DNA of 64,000 bases from Streptomyces longhuiensis (GCF_020616555.1 NZ_CP085173.1:3049501-3113500), one strand, 5' to 3'; positions 45,822-55,649 are shown, numbered from the stretch's first letter. Numbers and translations are program-made. Notes: generated by a model from the sequence alone, not told the origin.

Positions 45822-47765
45822 GACACGACCCTTCAGGACCCTCTCGTCGGGCAGGTGCTCGACGGCCGGTACCGCGTCGACGCACGCATCGCGGTCGGCG
45901 GGATGGCCACGGTCTACAGGGCCGTGGACACCCGCCTCGACCGCGTGCTCGCGCTCAAGGTGATGCACCCGGCCCTCGCCGCCGACGTCTCGTTCGTCGA
46001 GCGCTTCATCCGCGAGGCCAAGTCCGTCGCCCGGCTCTCCCACCCGAATGTGGTCGGGGTCTTCGACCAGGGCGCGGACGGCCAGTACGTCTATCTGGCG
46101 ATGGAGTACATCGCGGGCTGCACCCTGCGGGACGTCCTGAGGGACCGCGGGGCGCTGCGGCCGCGCGCCGCGCTCGACATCCTGGAGCCGGTCCTCGCCG
46201 CGCTCGGCGCCGCGCACCGCGCGGGGTTCGTGCACCGCGACATGAAGCCGGAGAACGTCCTGATAGGGGACGACGGCCGCGTGAAGGTGGCCGACTTCGG
46301 CCTCGTACGGGCCGTGAACACCGTCACGAACACGACGGGCGCCGTCCTCGGCACCGTCTCCTACCTCGCCCCCGAGCAGATCGAGTCCGGCACCGCGGAC
46401 CCCCGCGTCGACGTGTACGCGTGCGGAGTGGTGCTCTACGAGATGCTCACGGGCGCCAAGCCGCACTCGGGCGACTCCCCCGCCCAGGTCCTCTACCAGC
46501 ACCTGAACGAGGACGTGCCGCCCCCGTCCGCGTCCTTTCCCGGCCTGCCCGCGGAGCTGGACGCGCTCGTCGCCTCCGCGACCGCGCGCACGCCCGACCT
46601 CAGGCCGTACGACGCGGTGGCGCTGCTCGCCCAGGTCAGGGCGGCCAGGGCCGCCCTCACGGACGCGCAGCTCGACGCGGTGCCGCCGGCCGCACGCCCC
46701 GAGGACCTCGGGGACCGTGACATCTCCGACGACCGTACGAGCGTGATCCCGCGGGCGCTGCGGACCAGGGGCGTACAGCTCCCGCTGCCCGGCGACGACC
46801 AGGACCCGCAGGCGGAGCTCAACCGCACGAGCCGCTTCGAGACGCCGCCCCCGCCGCCCACCCGTTCCCGCAGGCGTCGTCCGCGGCGCGGTGTGCTCGC
46901 GGCCTTCGCGGCCGTGCTGCTCGCCCTCGGCCTCGGCGCGGGCGTCTGGTACATCAACTCGGGCCAGTTCACGAAGGTCCCGCCGCTGCTCGCCAAGACG
47001 CAGACGCAGGCCAAGGAGCGTCTGGACCAGGCCGGTCTCGACCTCGGGCACGTCAAGCGCTCGTACAGCGACACCGTGAAGCGCGGCACCGTGATCGCCA
47101 GCGACCCCGAGACGGGCGCCCGCATCCGGGACAACGGGACGGTGGATCTCACGGTGTCCCTGGGCCCGGAGACCGTGAAGGTCCCCGATCTCCAGGGCAC
47201 GCCCCTCGGCCAGGCCGAGCGCCGGCTGAAGGACGTGGGCCTGGAGCCCGGCATGGTCACCAAGGAGTTCGACGAGGACGTCCCCAAGGGGGCGGTGGTC
47301 GCCACGGACCCCGAGACCGGCACCACGCGCAGGGCCGGTTCGGCCATCGCGCTCGTGGTCAGCAGGGGCGCCGCGGTGGACGTCCCGGACGTGACGGGTG
47401 AGTCCGAGGAGGACGCCGTCGCCGACCTGCAGGACGTGGGCCTGAAGGCCGAGATCTCCACGAAACGGGCGTACTCGGACGTGGACAAGGGCAGCGTCGC
47501 CGGGCAGTCACCGGTCGAGGGCAAGCGACTCGGCGAGGGGGACACGGTCACTCTGACGATCTCCAAGGGCCCGGTCATGGTCGAGGTCCCCGACGTCGTG
47601 GGCATGAGCGTCGACGACGCCCACCAGAAGCTCGAGGCCCGCGGCTTCGAGGTCGAGGACGACCGCGGTCTGCTCGGCATTTTCGGCGACACCGTGAAGA
47701 AGCAGTCCGTGAAGGGCGGCGACAAGGCCCCGAAGGGGTCGACGATCACCATCCAGATCCGCTGA
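45819..47765 (+). CDS. pkaF: Membrane Ser/Thr protein kinase with four PASTA domains
   Basis: A 648-residue PknB-type kinase that senses wall fragments or lipid II. The kinase domain (about 18-275) has the glycine loop IAVGGMATVYRA, Lys47 in ALKVMH, HRDMKPENVL, ADFGLVRA and an activation loop rich in Thr (NTVTNTTGAVLGT). A juxtamembrane region leads to one membrane segment (GVLAAFAAVLLALGLGAGVW). Four PASTA repeats follow, starting at VPPLLAKTQ, KVPDLQGTP, DVPDVTGES and EVPDVVGMS. The symbol follows the S. coelicolor gene in the same position. Start choice GTG 45819 rests on the family N-terminus and the -10 element. Confidence 0.95.
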   Translation: MDTTLQDPLVGQVLDGRYRVDARIAVGGMATVYRAVDTRLDRVLALKVMHPALAADVSFVERFIREAKSVARLSHPNVVGVFDQGADGQYVYLAMEYIAGCTLRDVLRDRGALRPRAALDILEPVLAALGAAHRAGFVHRDMKPENVLIGDDGRVKVADFGLVRAVNTVTNTTGAVLGTVSYLAPEQIESGTADPRVDVYACGVVLYEMLTGAKPHSGDSPAQVLYQHLNEDVPPPSASFPGLPAELDALVASATARTPDLRPYDAVALLAQVRAARAALTDAQLDAVPPAARPEDLGDRDISDDRTSVIPRALRTRGVQLPLPGDDQDPQAELNRTSRFETPPPPPTRSRRRRPRRGVLAAFAAVLLALGLGAGVWYINSGQFTKVPPLLAKTQTQAKERLDQAGLDLGHVKRSYSDTVKRGTVIASDPETGARIRDNGTVDLTVSLGPETVKVPDLQGTPLGQAERRLKDVGLEPGMVTKEFDEDVPKGAVVATDPETGTTRRAGSAIALVVSRGAAVDVPDVTGESEEDAVADLQDVGLKAEISTKRAYSDVDKGSVAGQSPVEGKRLGEGDTVTLTISKGPVMVEVPDVVGMSVDDAHQKLEARGFEVEDDRGLLGIFGDTVKKQSVKGGDKAPKGSTITIQIR

Positions 47766-47799
47766 CGGGACGGCCACGCGCGCGTGCCACCCTTGACGG

Positions 47800-48675
47800 G
47801 TGAGCACCACCGACACCGCATCCCGTAACCCGGTCGGCGGCCATGTCCCCGTCGCCGGCGGCCTGGCCTCCGTAGGGCTTTCGTACGCGCGCGAGCTCGG
47901 CGCCGAGACCGTCCAGGTCTTCGTCGCCAACCCGCGCGGCTGGGCGACGCCGCCCGGCAATCCGAAACAGGACGAGGCGTTCCGCGCGGCCTGCGCCGCC
48001 GAGGGCATCCCGGCGTACGTCCACGCGCCCTATCTGATCAACTTCGGCTCGCACACCGAGGCGACCGTGGAGAAGTCCGTGGAGTCCCTGCGGCACTCGC
48101 TGCGCCGGGCCCGCGAGATAGGCGCGCTCGGCGTCGTCGTGCACACGGGTTCGGCGACCGGCGGCCGTGGGCGTGAGGTGGCGCTCGCGCAGGTGCGGGA
48201 GCGGATGCTGCCGCTCCTCGACGAGCTGACCCATGACGACGACCCGTACCTCCTCCTGGAGTCGACGGCGGGCCAGGGCTCTTCGCTGTGCTCGCGGACC
48301 TGGGACTTCGGGCCGTACTTCGACGCGCTGGACGCGCATCCGAAGCTGGGTGTCTGCCTGGACACGTGCCACATCTTCGCGGCGGGCCACGACCTGACGG
48401 GCCCCGCCGGCATGAACCAGACCCTGGACCTGCTGGTGGACACCGTGGGCGAGGGCCGCCTCAAGCTGATCCACGCCAACGACTCCAAGGACGTCGCCGG
48501 GGCGCACAAGGACCGCCACGAGAACATCGGCTCCGGCCACATCGGCGCCGAGCCGTTCCGCGCGCTGATGGCCCACCCGGCGACCGAGAACGTGCCGCTG
48601 ATCATCGAGACGCCCGGCGGCAAGGTGGGCCACGCGACGGACGTGGCCCGTCTGAAGGAGCTGCGGAAGGGCTAG
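47800..48675 (+). CDS. Deoxyribonuclease IV (AP endonuclease, Nfo family)
   Basis: Zinc-dependent AP endonuclease of the endonuclease IV family, acting in base excision repair. The 291-residue TIM barrel has the metal-binding residues in YVHAPYLINF, VVVHTGSATG, LLLESTAGQG, GVCLDTCHIFAAG, LIHANDSKD and RHENIGSGHIG, and ends with PLIIETPGGK. All expected His/Glu/Asp ligands appear in place. GTG 47800 is 34 bases after the kinase stop. Confidence 0.94.
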   Translation: MSTTDTASRNPVGGHVPVAGGLASVGLSYARELGAETVQVFVANPRGWATPPGNPKQDEAFRAACAAEGIPAYVHAPYLINFGSHTEATVEKSVESLRHSLRRAREIGALGVVVHTGSATGGRGREVALAQVRERMLPLLDELTHDDDPYLLLESTAGQGSSLCSRTWDFGPYFDALDAHPKLGVCLDTCHIFAAGHDLTGPAGMNQTLDLLVDTVGEGRLKLIHANDSKDVAGAHKDRHENIGSGHIGAEPFRALMAHPATENVPLIIETPGGKVGHATDVARLKELRKG

Positions 48676-48683
48676 GAGATCAG

Positions 48684-48712
48684 TTGAGGAATACCCCCAG
48701 GGGGTATACGGT
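48684..48712 (+). promoter_or_regulatory. Promoter with CsoR-type copper operator
   Basis: ATACCCCC-A-GGGGGTAT (48691-48707) is a perfect inverted repeat of the form bound by copper-sensing CsoR repressors. It is placed between TTGAGG (48684-48689) and TACGGT (48707-48712), which are 17 bases apart and make a plausible promoter. The gene behind it is the His-rich DUF4396 gene, 43 bases downstream. Confidence 0.82.
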
Positions 48713-48755
48713 TCTTGTCGGCGACAGGAACCGCTCACTGACGTTGGGGGAACTC

Positions 48756-49304
48756 ATGCAGCACGAGACGCACGCCGGACACGAGCAGCACGCGCAGCAC
48801 AACCAGCACGCGGATCACGAGCAGCACGCGCACTCCGGGCACGCCCACGAGGGGCACGGCCTCGGCAAGGTCAGCTGGTCCATGGCCGCACAGGCGACCC
48901 TCCACTGCCTCACGGGATGCGCCATCGGCGAGGTCCTCGGCATGGTGATCGGCACGGCGTTCGGCTGGGGCAACCTGCCGACGATGATCCTGGCGATCGT
49001 GCTCGCGTTCTTCTTCGGCTACTCGCTCACGCTGCGCAGCGTCCTGAAGGCCGGTGTCGACTTCAGGACCGCGTTCCGGGTCGCGCTCGCCGCGGACACC
49101 CTGTCCATCGCCGTCATGGAGCTGATCGACAACGGCGTGATCGCGCTGTGGCCGAGCGCGATGGACGCCCATCTGTCGGACGCCCTGTTCTGGGGCGCGC
49201 TGGCCGCCTCACTGGCCATCGCCTTCGTGGTGACCACGCCGGTCAACAAGTGGATGATCGGCCGCGGCAAGGGCCACGCGGTGGTGCACCAGTACCACCA
49301 CTGA
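48756..49304 (+). CDS. His-rich DUF4396 membrane protein
   Basis: A 182-residue protein. The first 36 residues hold about a dozen histidines (QHETHAGHEQHAQHNQH and HSGHAHEGHGL), a likely metal-binding tail. Four membrane segments follow with the DUF4396 motif LHCLTGCAIGEVLGMVIG (two Cys) and ALAADTLSIAVMELIDN, and the end is again His-rich (HAVVHQYHH). ATG 48756 has GGGGGAA upstream. A CsoR operator in its promoter suggests copper induction and a role in copper handling or detoxification; this is inference. Confidence 0.88.
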   Translation: MQHETHAGHEQHAQHNQHADHEQHAHSGHAHEGHGLGKVSWSMAAQATLHCLTGCAIGEVLGMVIGTAFGWGNLPTMILAIVLAFFFGYSLTLRSVLKAGVDFRTAFRVALAADTLSIAVMELIDNGVIALWPSAMDAHLSDALFWGALAASLAIAFVVTTPVNKWMIGRGKGHAVVHQYHH

Positions 49305-49335
49305 CGGCCGGCACCCGGCGCAGGAGAGCCAGGAC

Positions 49336-49968
49336 TCAGAGCTCGGGGCCGTCCCCGGGCTCTTCCTGGTACGAGTAGCGCTGCTCCCGCCAGGGGTCGC
49401 CGACGTTGTGATAGCCGCGCTCCTCCCAGAAGCCGCGGCGGTCGGCCGTCATGTACTCGATGCCGCGGACCCACTTCGGGCCCTTCCAGGCGTACAGATG
49501 GGGCACGACGAGGCGGAGCGGGAAGCCGTGTTCCGCGGTGAGGAGTTCGCCGTCCTTGTGGGTGGCGAAGATGGTGCGGTCGGCGGCGAAGTCCTCGAGG
49601 CGGAGATTCGCGCTGAACCCGTACTCGGCCCAGACCATCACATGGGTGACGGCGGGCGCGGGCGGCGCCAGCTCGAGAATCGTCGCGGCGGGCACGCCAC
49701 CCCACTCCGCGCCGAGCATGCTGAACTTCGTGACGCAGTGCAGGTCGGCCACGACCGTGCCGTACGGCAGGGCGGAGAACTCCTCGTGGGTCCAGCAGCG
49801 CTTGTCCCCGTCGGCGGTCGCGCCGAAGACCCTGAACTCCCAGCGTTCGGGGCGGAACTTGGGCACCGGGCCGTAGTGGGTGACCGGCCAGCCCCGCTGG
49901 AGACGCTGTCCCGGTGGAAGCTCCGACTGCACTGCTCCCCCAGACTCGCGACCCACCGGCTGACCCAT
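49336..49968 (-). CDS. Sulfite oxidase-like molybdopterin oxidoreductase
   Basis: A 210-residue soluble protein with the Moco-binding fold of the sulfite oxidase family (COG2041, YuiH-like). The molybdenum-ligating cysteine is in DLHCVTKFSMLGAEW, and the C-terminal motif is PLRLVVPHLYAWKGPKWVRG. No haem domain, signal peptide or Tat motif is present, so it is a short cytoplasmic form; the physiological substrate is unknown. ATG 49968 is the family start, with GGATGGAGG unusually close to it. Confidence 0.9.
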   Translation of the reverse strand: MGQPVGRESGGAVQSELPPGQRLQRGWPVTHYGPVPKFRPERWEFRVFGATADGDKRCWTHEEFSALPYGTVVADLHCVTKFSMLGAEWGGVPAATILELAPPAPAVTHVMVWAEYGFSANLRLEDFAADRTIFATHKDGELLTAEHGFPLRLVVPHLYAWKGPKWVRGIEYMTADRRGFWEERGYHNVGDPWREQRYSYQEEPGDGPEL

Positions 49969-50134
49969 GCCTCCATCCTGACAGACCCCGGGTAGTGGCC
50001 GTGACCAGCGAGAGCCTGCCACCTCGGAAAAGGGCAACTCCTACTAAGCGTGCACTTACTGGACGGTATTCGGGTGCCGGTGCGAGGATGCGCGCAATCT
50101 CTGCCGAGTCCACCACGTGGAAGGAGCCTCTGCG

Positions 50135-50614
50135 ATGCAGGGCGACCCCGAGGTCATCGAATTCCTCAACGAGCAGCTCACGGGCGAGCTGACGGCCATC
50201 AACCAGTACTGGCTCCACTACCGGATCCAGGACAACAACGGTTGGACCAAGCTCGCGAAGTACACCCGTGCAGAGTCCATCGACGAGATGAAGCACGCGG
50301 ACCGGCTGACGGAACGAATTCTCTTCCTCGACGCTCTGCCGAACTACCAGCGGCTCTTCCACGTACGGGTCGGGCAGACCGTCACGGAGATGTTCCAGGC
50401 CGACCGTCAGGTCGAGGTCGAGGCGATCGACCGACTCAAGCGCGGCATCGATGTCATGCGGGCCAAGGGCGACGTGACGTCGGCGCGGATCTTCGAGGAC
50501 ATCCTGGAAGACGAGGAGCACCACATCGACTACCTCGACACCCAGCTGGAGCTGATCGAGAGTCTCGGTGAGGCGCTGTACCTGGCCCAGCAGATCGAGC
50601 AGCCGGACAGCTAG
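50135..50614 (+). CDS. bfr: Bacterioferritin
   Basis: Iron-storage ferroxidase that forms a 24-subunit shell. The 159-residue four-helix bundle has the ferroxidase ligands in TGELTAINQYW, DEMKHADRL, VEAIDRL and ILEDEEHHIDYLDTQLE, and Met52 in IDEMKH is the expected haem ligand. ATG 50135 follows GGAG by nine bases. It converges with the Bfd gene, whose product in other bacteria supplies electrons to release the stored iron. Confidence 0.97.
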   Translation: MQGDPEVIEFLNEQLTGELTAINQYWLHYRIQDNNGWTKLAKYTRAESIDEMKHADRLTERILFLDALPNYQRLFHVRVGQTVTEMFQADRQVEVEAIDRLKRGIDVMRAKGDVTSARIFEDILEDEEHHIDYLDTQLELIESLGEALYLAQQIEQPDS

Positions 50615-50639
50615 CGGCCGCACCGGCCCGGACGGAGCC

Positions 50640-50885
50640 TCAGGCGGCGTCCGGAAGGTCCACGAGGGCGTTCGGATCGGCCGTCAGGACGGGCCTTCCC
50701 TGCTCGACCAGCTCGCGGCGCGGGCAGTTCCCGCGGCCGAGCAGCGCCTGGATGCGGCGTACGCACGAGCCGCAGTCCGTGCCGGCCTTGCAAGCCGACG
50801 CTATCTGGCGAGGGGTGCACGCACCGCCGTCCGCGTGCTTCTTGACCTGGTCCTCGGTCACACCGAAGCAGTTGCAGACGTACAC
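50640..50885 (-). CDS. bfd: BFD-like [2Fe-2S] ferredoxin
   Basis: An 81-residue protein starting MYVCNCFGVTEDQVKKHA and carrying the four cluster cysteines in VCNC and KAGTDCGSCVRRIQ. Bacterioferritin-associated ferredoxins reduce stored ferric iron to free it. GTG 50885 (second of two in frame) is chosen because GGGAGG lies eight bases upstream and the family begins MYVC; the first GTG at 50894 overlaps that site. An iron box lies 50 bases upstream, so it should be made when iron is scarce. Confidence 0.93.
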   Translation of the reverse strand: MYVCNCFGVTEDQVKKHADGGACTPRQIASACKAGTDCGSCVRRIQALLGRGNCPRRELVEQGRPVLTADPNALVDLPDAA

Positions 50886-50935
50886 GCGGTTCACCTCCCA
50901 GTGATCAGGACCGGTTCGTTGCCCCCGCCCTAATG

Positions 50936-50954
50936 AACGGTGAGGCTAACCTAA
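50936..50954 (-). promoter_or_regulatory. Iron box (DmdR/IdeR operator) of bfd
   Basis: The 19-mer AACGGTGAGGCTAACCTAA (minus strand TTAGGTTAGCCTCACCGTT) is a close match to the actinobacterial iron box TTAGGTTAGGCTCACCTAA. It lies about 50 bases ahead of the bfd start, as expected for an operator repressed by DmdR1/IdeR when iron is plentiful. Confidence 0.85.
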
Positions 50955-50984
50955 CCTTACCCGCCGGGTGCGGAGCACAAAAGT

Positions 50985-51023
50985 GCCGTGGGGCGCGGAT
51001 CGATGTGATCCGCGCCCCACGGC
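50985..51023 (-). terminator. Terminator of the DAHP synthase gene
   Basis: A 17-base perfect inverted repeat (GCCGTGGGGCGCGGATC at 50985-51001, complement at 51007-51023) with a five-base loop, starting 15 bases past the stop codon on the minus strand. Confidence 0.85.
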
Positions 51024-51037
51024 GATTTACTGCAAGA

Positions 51038-52408
<1,371 letters not shown>

Positions 52409-52490
52409 TCAGGTGAGCGGTCCAGCCGACCGCTCACCCTTTGAGACGCGTCGTCCACAGATGAGCTGCCCATCGGGTAAGGTGCCGCTC

Positions 52491-52547
52491 ATGTTCGCGC
52501 ACACGTCCCGTAACTGGTGGTGGACCGCTCACCCAGCGGCCCACTGA
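52491..52547 (+). CDS. trpL: trp operon leader peptide
   Basis: An 18-codon frame reading Met-Phe-Ala-His-Thr-Ser-Arg-Asn-Trp-Trp-Trp-Thr-Ala-His-Pro-Ala-Ala-His-stop. Three adjacent Trp codons in a short peptide followed by a terminator hairpin and an anthranilate synthase gene are the hallmark of trp attenuation: ribosome stalling at the Trp codons when tryptophan is scarce prevents termination. GGTAAGGTG before the ATG is a modest ribosome binding site. Confidence 0.93.
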   Translation: MFAHTSRNWWWTAHPAAH

Positions 52548-52565
52548 CTGCGCGTACAGCGAAGC

Positions 52566-52589
52566 GAAGGCCGCCCGAGGGCGGCCTTC
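52566..52589 (+). terminator. trp attenuator
   Basis: GAAGGCCGCC (52566-52575) and GGCGGCCTTC (52580-52589) form a 10-base stem with a four-base loop, followed by AGTGTTTT. It begins 19 bases after the leader peptide stop and 64 bases before the trpEG start. It is the expected terminator form of the attenuator. Confidence 0.88.
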
Positions 52590-52652
52590 AGTGTTTTCCG
52601 GGACCTGGCCGTTCCTCTCCGCAACCGGAGTACGGAAGAGGAATCACACGCC

Positions 52653-54566
52653 ATGGATCTGTCCGACCTGCTGCACGACGACCGTCCCTTCGCCCTGTTG
52701 CGCCGCCGCGCACCCGGACACGACCACGACACCGTGGAACTCCTGGTCGGCCCCGTGAGCACCTACGAGCGCCTCGCCGACATCCCGGAGGGCCTCGCCC
52801 TCGTGCCGTTCCGGCAGATCAGGGAGCGCGGCTTCGACGTCCGCGACGACGGCACCCCACTCGCGGTGCTCACCCCCGACCAGACGTACGAGCTGCCGCT
52901 GGCCGACGTCCTCGCGCAGCTGCCGGCCCATGACGTCCGCGTGTCGGACGGAGGCTTCGACGTGGACGACGCCGCGTACGCGGACATCGTGGAGCGGGTC
53001 CTGCGCGAGGAGATCGGGCAGGGCGAGGGCGCGAACTTCGTGATCCGGCGCACGTACGAGGGCGCGATCCGCGGGTTCGGGCGGGCGGACGCGCTCGCGC
53101 TGTTCCGGCGGCTGCTCGCCGGGGAGCGGGGCGCGTACTGGACGTTCGTCGTGCACACCGGCGAGCGGACGCTGGTCGGGGCGAGCCCCGAGGTGCATGT
53201 GCGGATGAGTGGCGGCACGGTCGTGATGAACCCGATCAGCGGCACCTATCGCTACCCGGCCGAGGGCCCGACGCCCGAGCACCTGCTGGATTTCCTCGCC
53301 GACGGCAAGGAGATCGAGGAGCTGTCGATGGTCGTCGACGAGGAGCTCAAGATGATGTGCACCGTCGGCGACATGGGCGGGGTCGTGATCGGCCCGCGCC
53401 TGAAGGAGATGGCCCATCTCGCGCACACGGAGTACGAGTTGAGGGGCCGGTCCTCGCTGGACGTGCGCGAGGTCCTGAAGGAGACCATGTTCGCGGCGAC
53501 CGTCACGGGGTCGCCGGTGCAGAACGCCTGCCGGGTGATCGAGCGGCACGAGGTGGGTGGGCGCGGCTACTACGCGGGGGCGCTCGCGCTGGTCGGGCGG
53601 GACGCCGGCGGGGCGCAGACCCTGGACTCCCCGATCCTGATCCGTACGGCCGACATCGACGCGGGCGGGAAGCTGCGGGTGCCGGTCGGGGCGACGCTGG
53701 TGCGCGGCTCCGACCCGGCGAGCGAGGTCCAGGAGACGCACGCGAAGGCGGCCGGGGTGCTGGCCGCGCTGGGGGTGCGGCCCGGCCGGCCGCGCGGCGA
53801 GGGCGTGCGGCCCGCGCTCGCGGACGATCCGCGGGTGCAGGCGGCGCTCGACGGGCGGCGGGCCGCGCTGGCGCCGTTCTGGCTGCGGATGCAGGAGAAG
53901 GCGGCGGCCCTGGAGGGGCACGCGCTCGTGGTGGACGCCGAGGACACGTTCACGGCGATGCTGGCGCATCTGCTGCGGTCGTCGGGCCTCACCGTCTCCG
54001 TGCGGCGCTACGACGAGCCGGGGCTGCGGGACGCCGTGCTCGCCCACGAGGGCCCCGTCGTCCTGGGCCCGGGACCTGGCAACCCCTCCGACGAGACGGA
54101 CCCGAAGATGCGTTTCCTGCGCGCGCTCACCGCCGAGGTGCTGCGTGATCACCGGCACGGCGTGCTCGGCGTGTGCCTCGGCCACGAGCTGATCGCGGCC
54201 GAGCTGGGCCTTGAGATCGTCCGCAAGGAGGTGCCGTACCAGGGCGCGCAGACGGACGTCGACCTGTTCGGGCGGACCGAGACCGTCGGGTTCTACAACA
54301 GCTTCGTGGCGCGGTGCGACGACGACACGGCGATGGAGCTGGCCGCGCACGGCGTCGAGGTGAGCCGGGACACGGCGAGCGGCGAGGTGCACGCGCTGCG
54401 CGGGCCGGGTCGTGCCGGAGGCGCGACGAGAAATGCAGTGGCGGGGGTGCAGTTCCACCCGGAGTCGGTGCTGTCGCTGCGCGGGGCGGACGTCGTGCGG
54501 GAGCTGCTGGGTCAGCTCCTGGGCGCGGAGGGCACGAGGACGTTCTCGGAGCGCCGGCCCGCCTGA
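52653..54566 (+). CDS. trpEG: Anthranilate synthase, fused TrpE-TrpG
   Basis: A 637-residue fusion converting chorismate and glutamine to anthranilate. The N-terminal chorismate-binding domain (to about 420) has NPISGTYRYPAEG, ELSMVVDEELKMM and ETMFAATVTGSPVQNAC. The C-terminal class I glutamine amidotransferase (about 430-625) has the nucleophile Cys508 in GVCLGHELIAAE and the His/Glu pair in VQFHPESVLS. Fused forms controlled by a trp attenuator are known in Streptomyces venezuelae. PhzE-type ADIC synthases share the architecture, but the WWW leader argues for tryptophan synthesis. It overlaps the convergent dehydrogenase gene by 55 bases. Confidence 0.93.
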   Translation: MDLSDLLHDDRPFALLRRRAPGHDHDTVELLVGPVSTYERLADIPEGLALVPFRQIRERGFDVRDDGTPLAVLTPDQTYELPLADVLAQLPAHDVRVSDGGFDVDDAAYADIVERVLREEIGQGEGANFVIRRTYEGAIRGFGRADALALFRRLLAGERGAYWTFVVHTGERTLVGASPEVHVRMSGGTVVMNPISGTYRYPAEGPTPEHLLDFLADGKEIEELSMVVDEELKMMCTVGDMGGVVIGPRLKEMAHLAHTEYELRGRSSLDVREVLKETMFAATVTGSPVQNACRVIERHEVGGRGYYAGALALVGRDAGGAQTLDSPILIRTADIDAGGKLRVPVGATLVRGSDPASEVQETHAKAAGVLAALGVRPGRPRGEGVRPALADDPRVQAALDGRRAALAPFWLRMQEKAAALEGHALVVDAEDTFTAMLAHLLRSSGLTVSVRRYDEPGLRDAVLAHEGPVVLGPGPGNPSDETDPKMRFLRALTAEVLRDHRHGVLGVCLGHELIAAELGLEIVRKEVPYQGAQTDVDLFGRTETVGFYNSFVARCDDDTAMELAAHGVEVSRDTASGEVHALRGPGRAGGATRNAVAGVQFHPESVLSLRGADVVRELLGQLLGAEGTRTFSERRPA

Positions 54567-55516
54567 TAGTCGAGGACGTTGGCCACCGTGGTCTCGATGA
54601 TCTGGCTCACCGCGTCCACGGTGTAGTACGCCTGGTGCGATGTGACCAGGACGTTCGGGAAGGTGACGAGGCGGGCCAGGGTGTCGTCCTCGACGACGTC
54701 GAGCGACTTGTCGAGGAAGAAGAGCCCGGCCTCGGCCTCGTACACGTCGAGGCCGACGCCCGTGAAGCGGCCCTCGCGCAGCTCGGAGACGAGCGCCTTG
54801 GTGTCGATGAGGCCGCCGCGGCTGGAGTTCACCAGGATCGCGTCGTCCTTCATGGTGCGCAGGGCGGCGCTGCCGACGATGTGCTCGGTGGCGGGGAGCA
54901 GGGGTACGTGCAGGCTGATCAGGTCGGACTCGGTGAAGAGGCGCTCCTTGTCGACGTATTTCATGCCGAGTTCGACGCAGGCCGGGTTCTCGGCGATGTC
55001 CCAGCCGAGGAGCTTCATGCCGAAGCCGTGGGCGATCCGGGTGAACGCCTCGCCGATCTTGCCGGTGCCGAGGACGCCCACGGTGCGGCCGCGCAGGTCG
55101 CGGCCCATCAGCCCGTCGAGCCTGAAGTCGAAGTCGCGGGTGCGGTTGGAGGCCCGGACGATGCGGCGGTTGACGGCCATCGCGAGGGTCCAGGCGAACT
55201 CGGCCACGGAGTACGGCGAGTAGTACGAGACGCGGGCGACGGTCAGGCCGAGGCGCTCGGCGACCTCGAGGTCGATGTTGTTGAAGCCCGTGGAGCGCTG
55301 GGCGATCAGGTGCGTGCCGCCGGCGGCGAGGGTCTGCAGGACGCGGTTGTTCAGGGTGGCGTTGACGCTGGTGGAGATGATCTCGTAGCCGGCCGCGATG
55401 GGGGCCGTGTCCTCGTTGAGGAAGACGTCCAGACAGCGGACCTCGTGATGGCCGGCGAACGCCTTCTCCATGAGGGGCTTCTCGTCGGACTGCACGCCGA
55501 ATGCGAGGATCTCCAC
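54512..55516 (-). CDS. ldhA: D-lactate dehydrogenase-like 2-hydroxyacid dehydrogenase
   Basis: A 334-residue NAD-dependent enzyme of the fermentative D-lactate dehydrogenase type. It has the Rossmann loop TVGVLGTGKIGEAFTRIA, the substrate arginine region NSSRGGLIDT, catalytic Glu region in GVGLDVYEAE, and the His in TSHQAYYT. It probably interconverts pyruvate and D-lactate. GTG 55516 follows GGGAG by five bases and the protein begins VEILAFGVQSDEK. Its 3' end overlaps the convergent trpEG by 55 bases. Confidence 0.92.
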   Translation of the reverse strand: MEILAFGVQSDEKPLMEKAFAGHHEVRCLDVFLNEDTAPIAAGYEIISTSVNATLNNRVLQTLAAGGTHLIAQRSTGFNNIDLEVAERLGLTVARVSYYSPYSVAEFAWTLAMAVNRRIVRASNRTRDFDFRLDGLMGRDLRGRTVGVLGTGKIGEAFTRIAHGFGMKLLGWDIAENPACVELGMKYVDKERLFTESDLISLHVPLLPATEHIVGSAALRTMKDDAILVNSSRGGLIDTKALVSELREGRFTGVGLDVYEAEAGLFFLDKSLDVVEDDTLARLVTFPNVLVTSHQAYYTVDAVSQIIETTVANVLDYQAGRRSENVLVPSAPRS

Positions 55517-55579
55517 GACTACTCCCGTTTCTGCCGTATCGAGTCGTGTGTGCCGGTTACGGCGAATATACGGGCCGGG

Positions 55580-55602
55580 CACCCCCGTGACACCCGGGGG
55601 TG
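55580..55602 (-). terminator. Terminator of pfkA
   Basis: CACCCCCG (55580-55587) and CGGGGGTG (55595-55602) form a short G/C-rich hairpin about 48 bases after the pfkA stop codon and 64 bases upstream of the ldhA start. Confidence 0.6.
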
Positions 55603-55649
55603 GGAGGACCTCACCTCGCCCCACCCCCGGCGTCACCCGGCCTCGCGCC

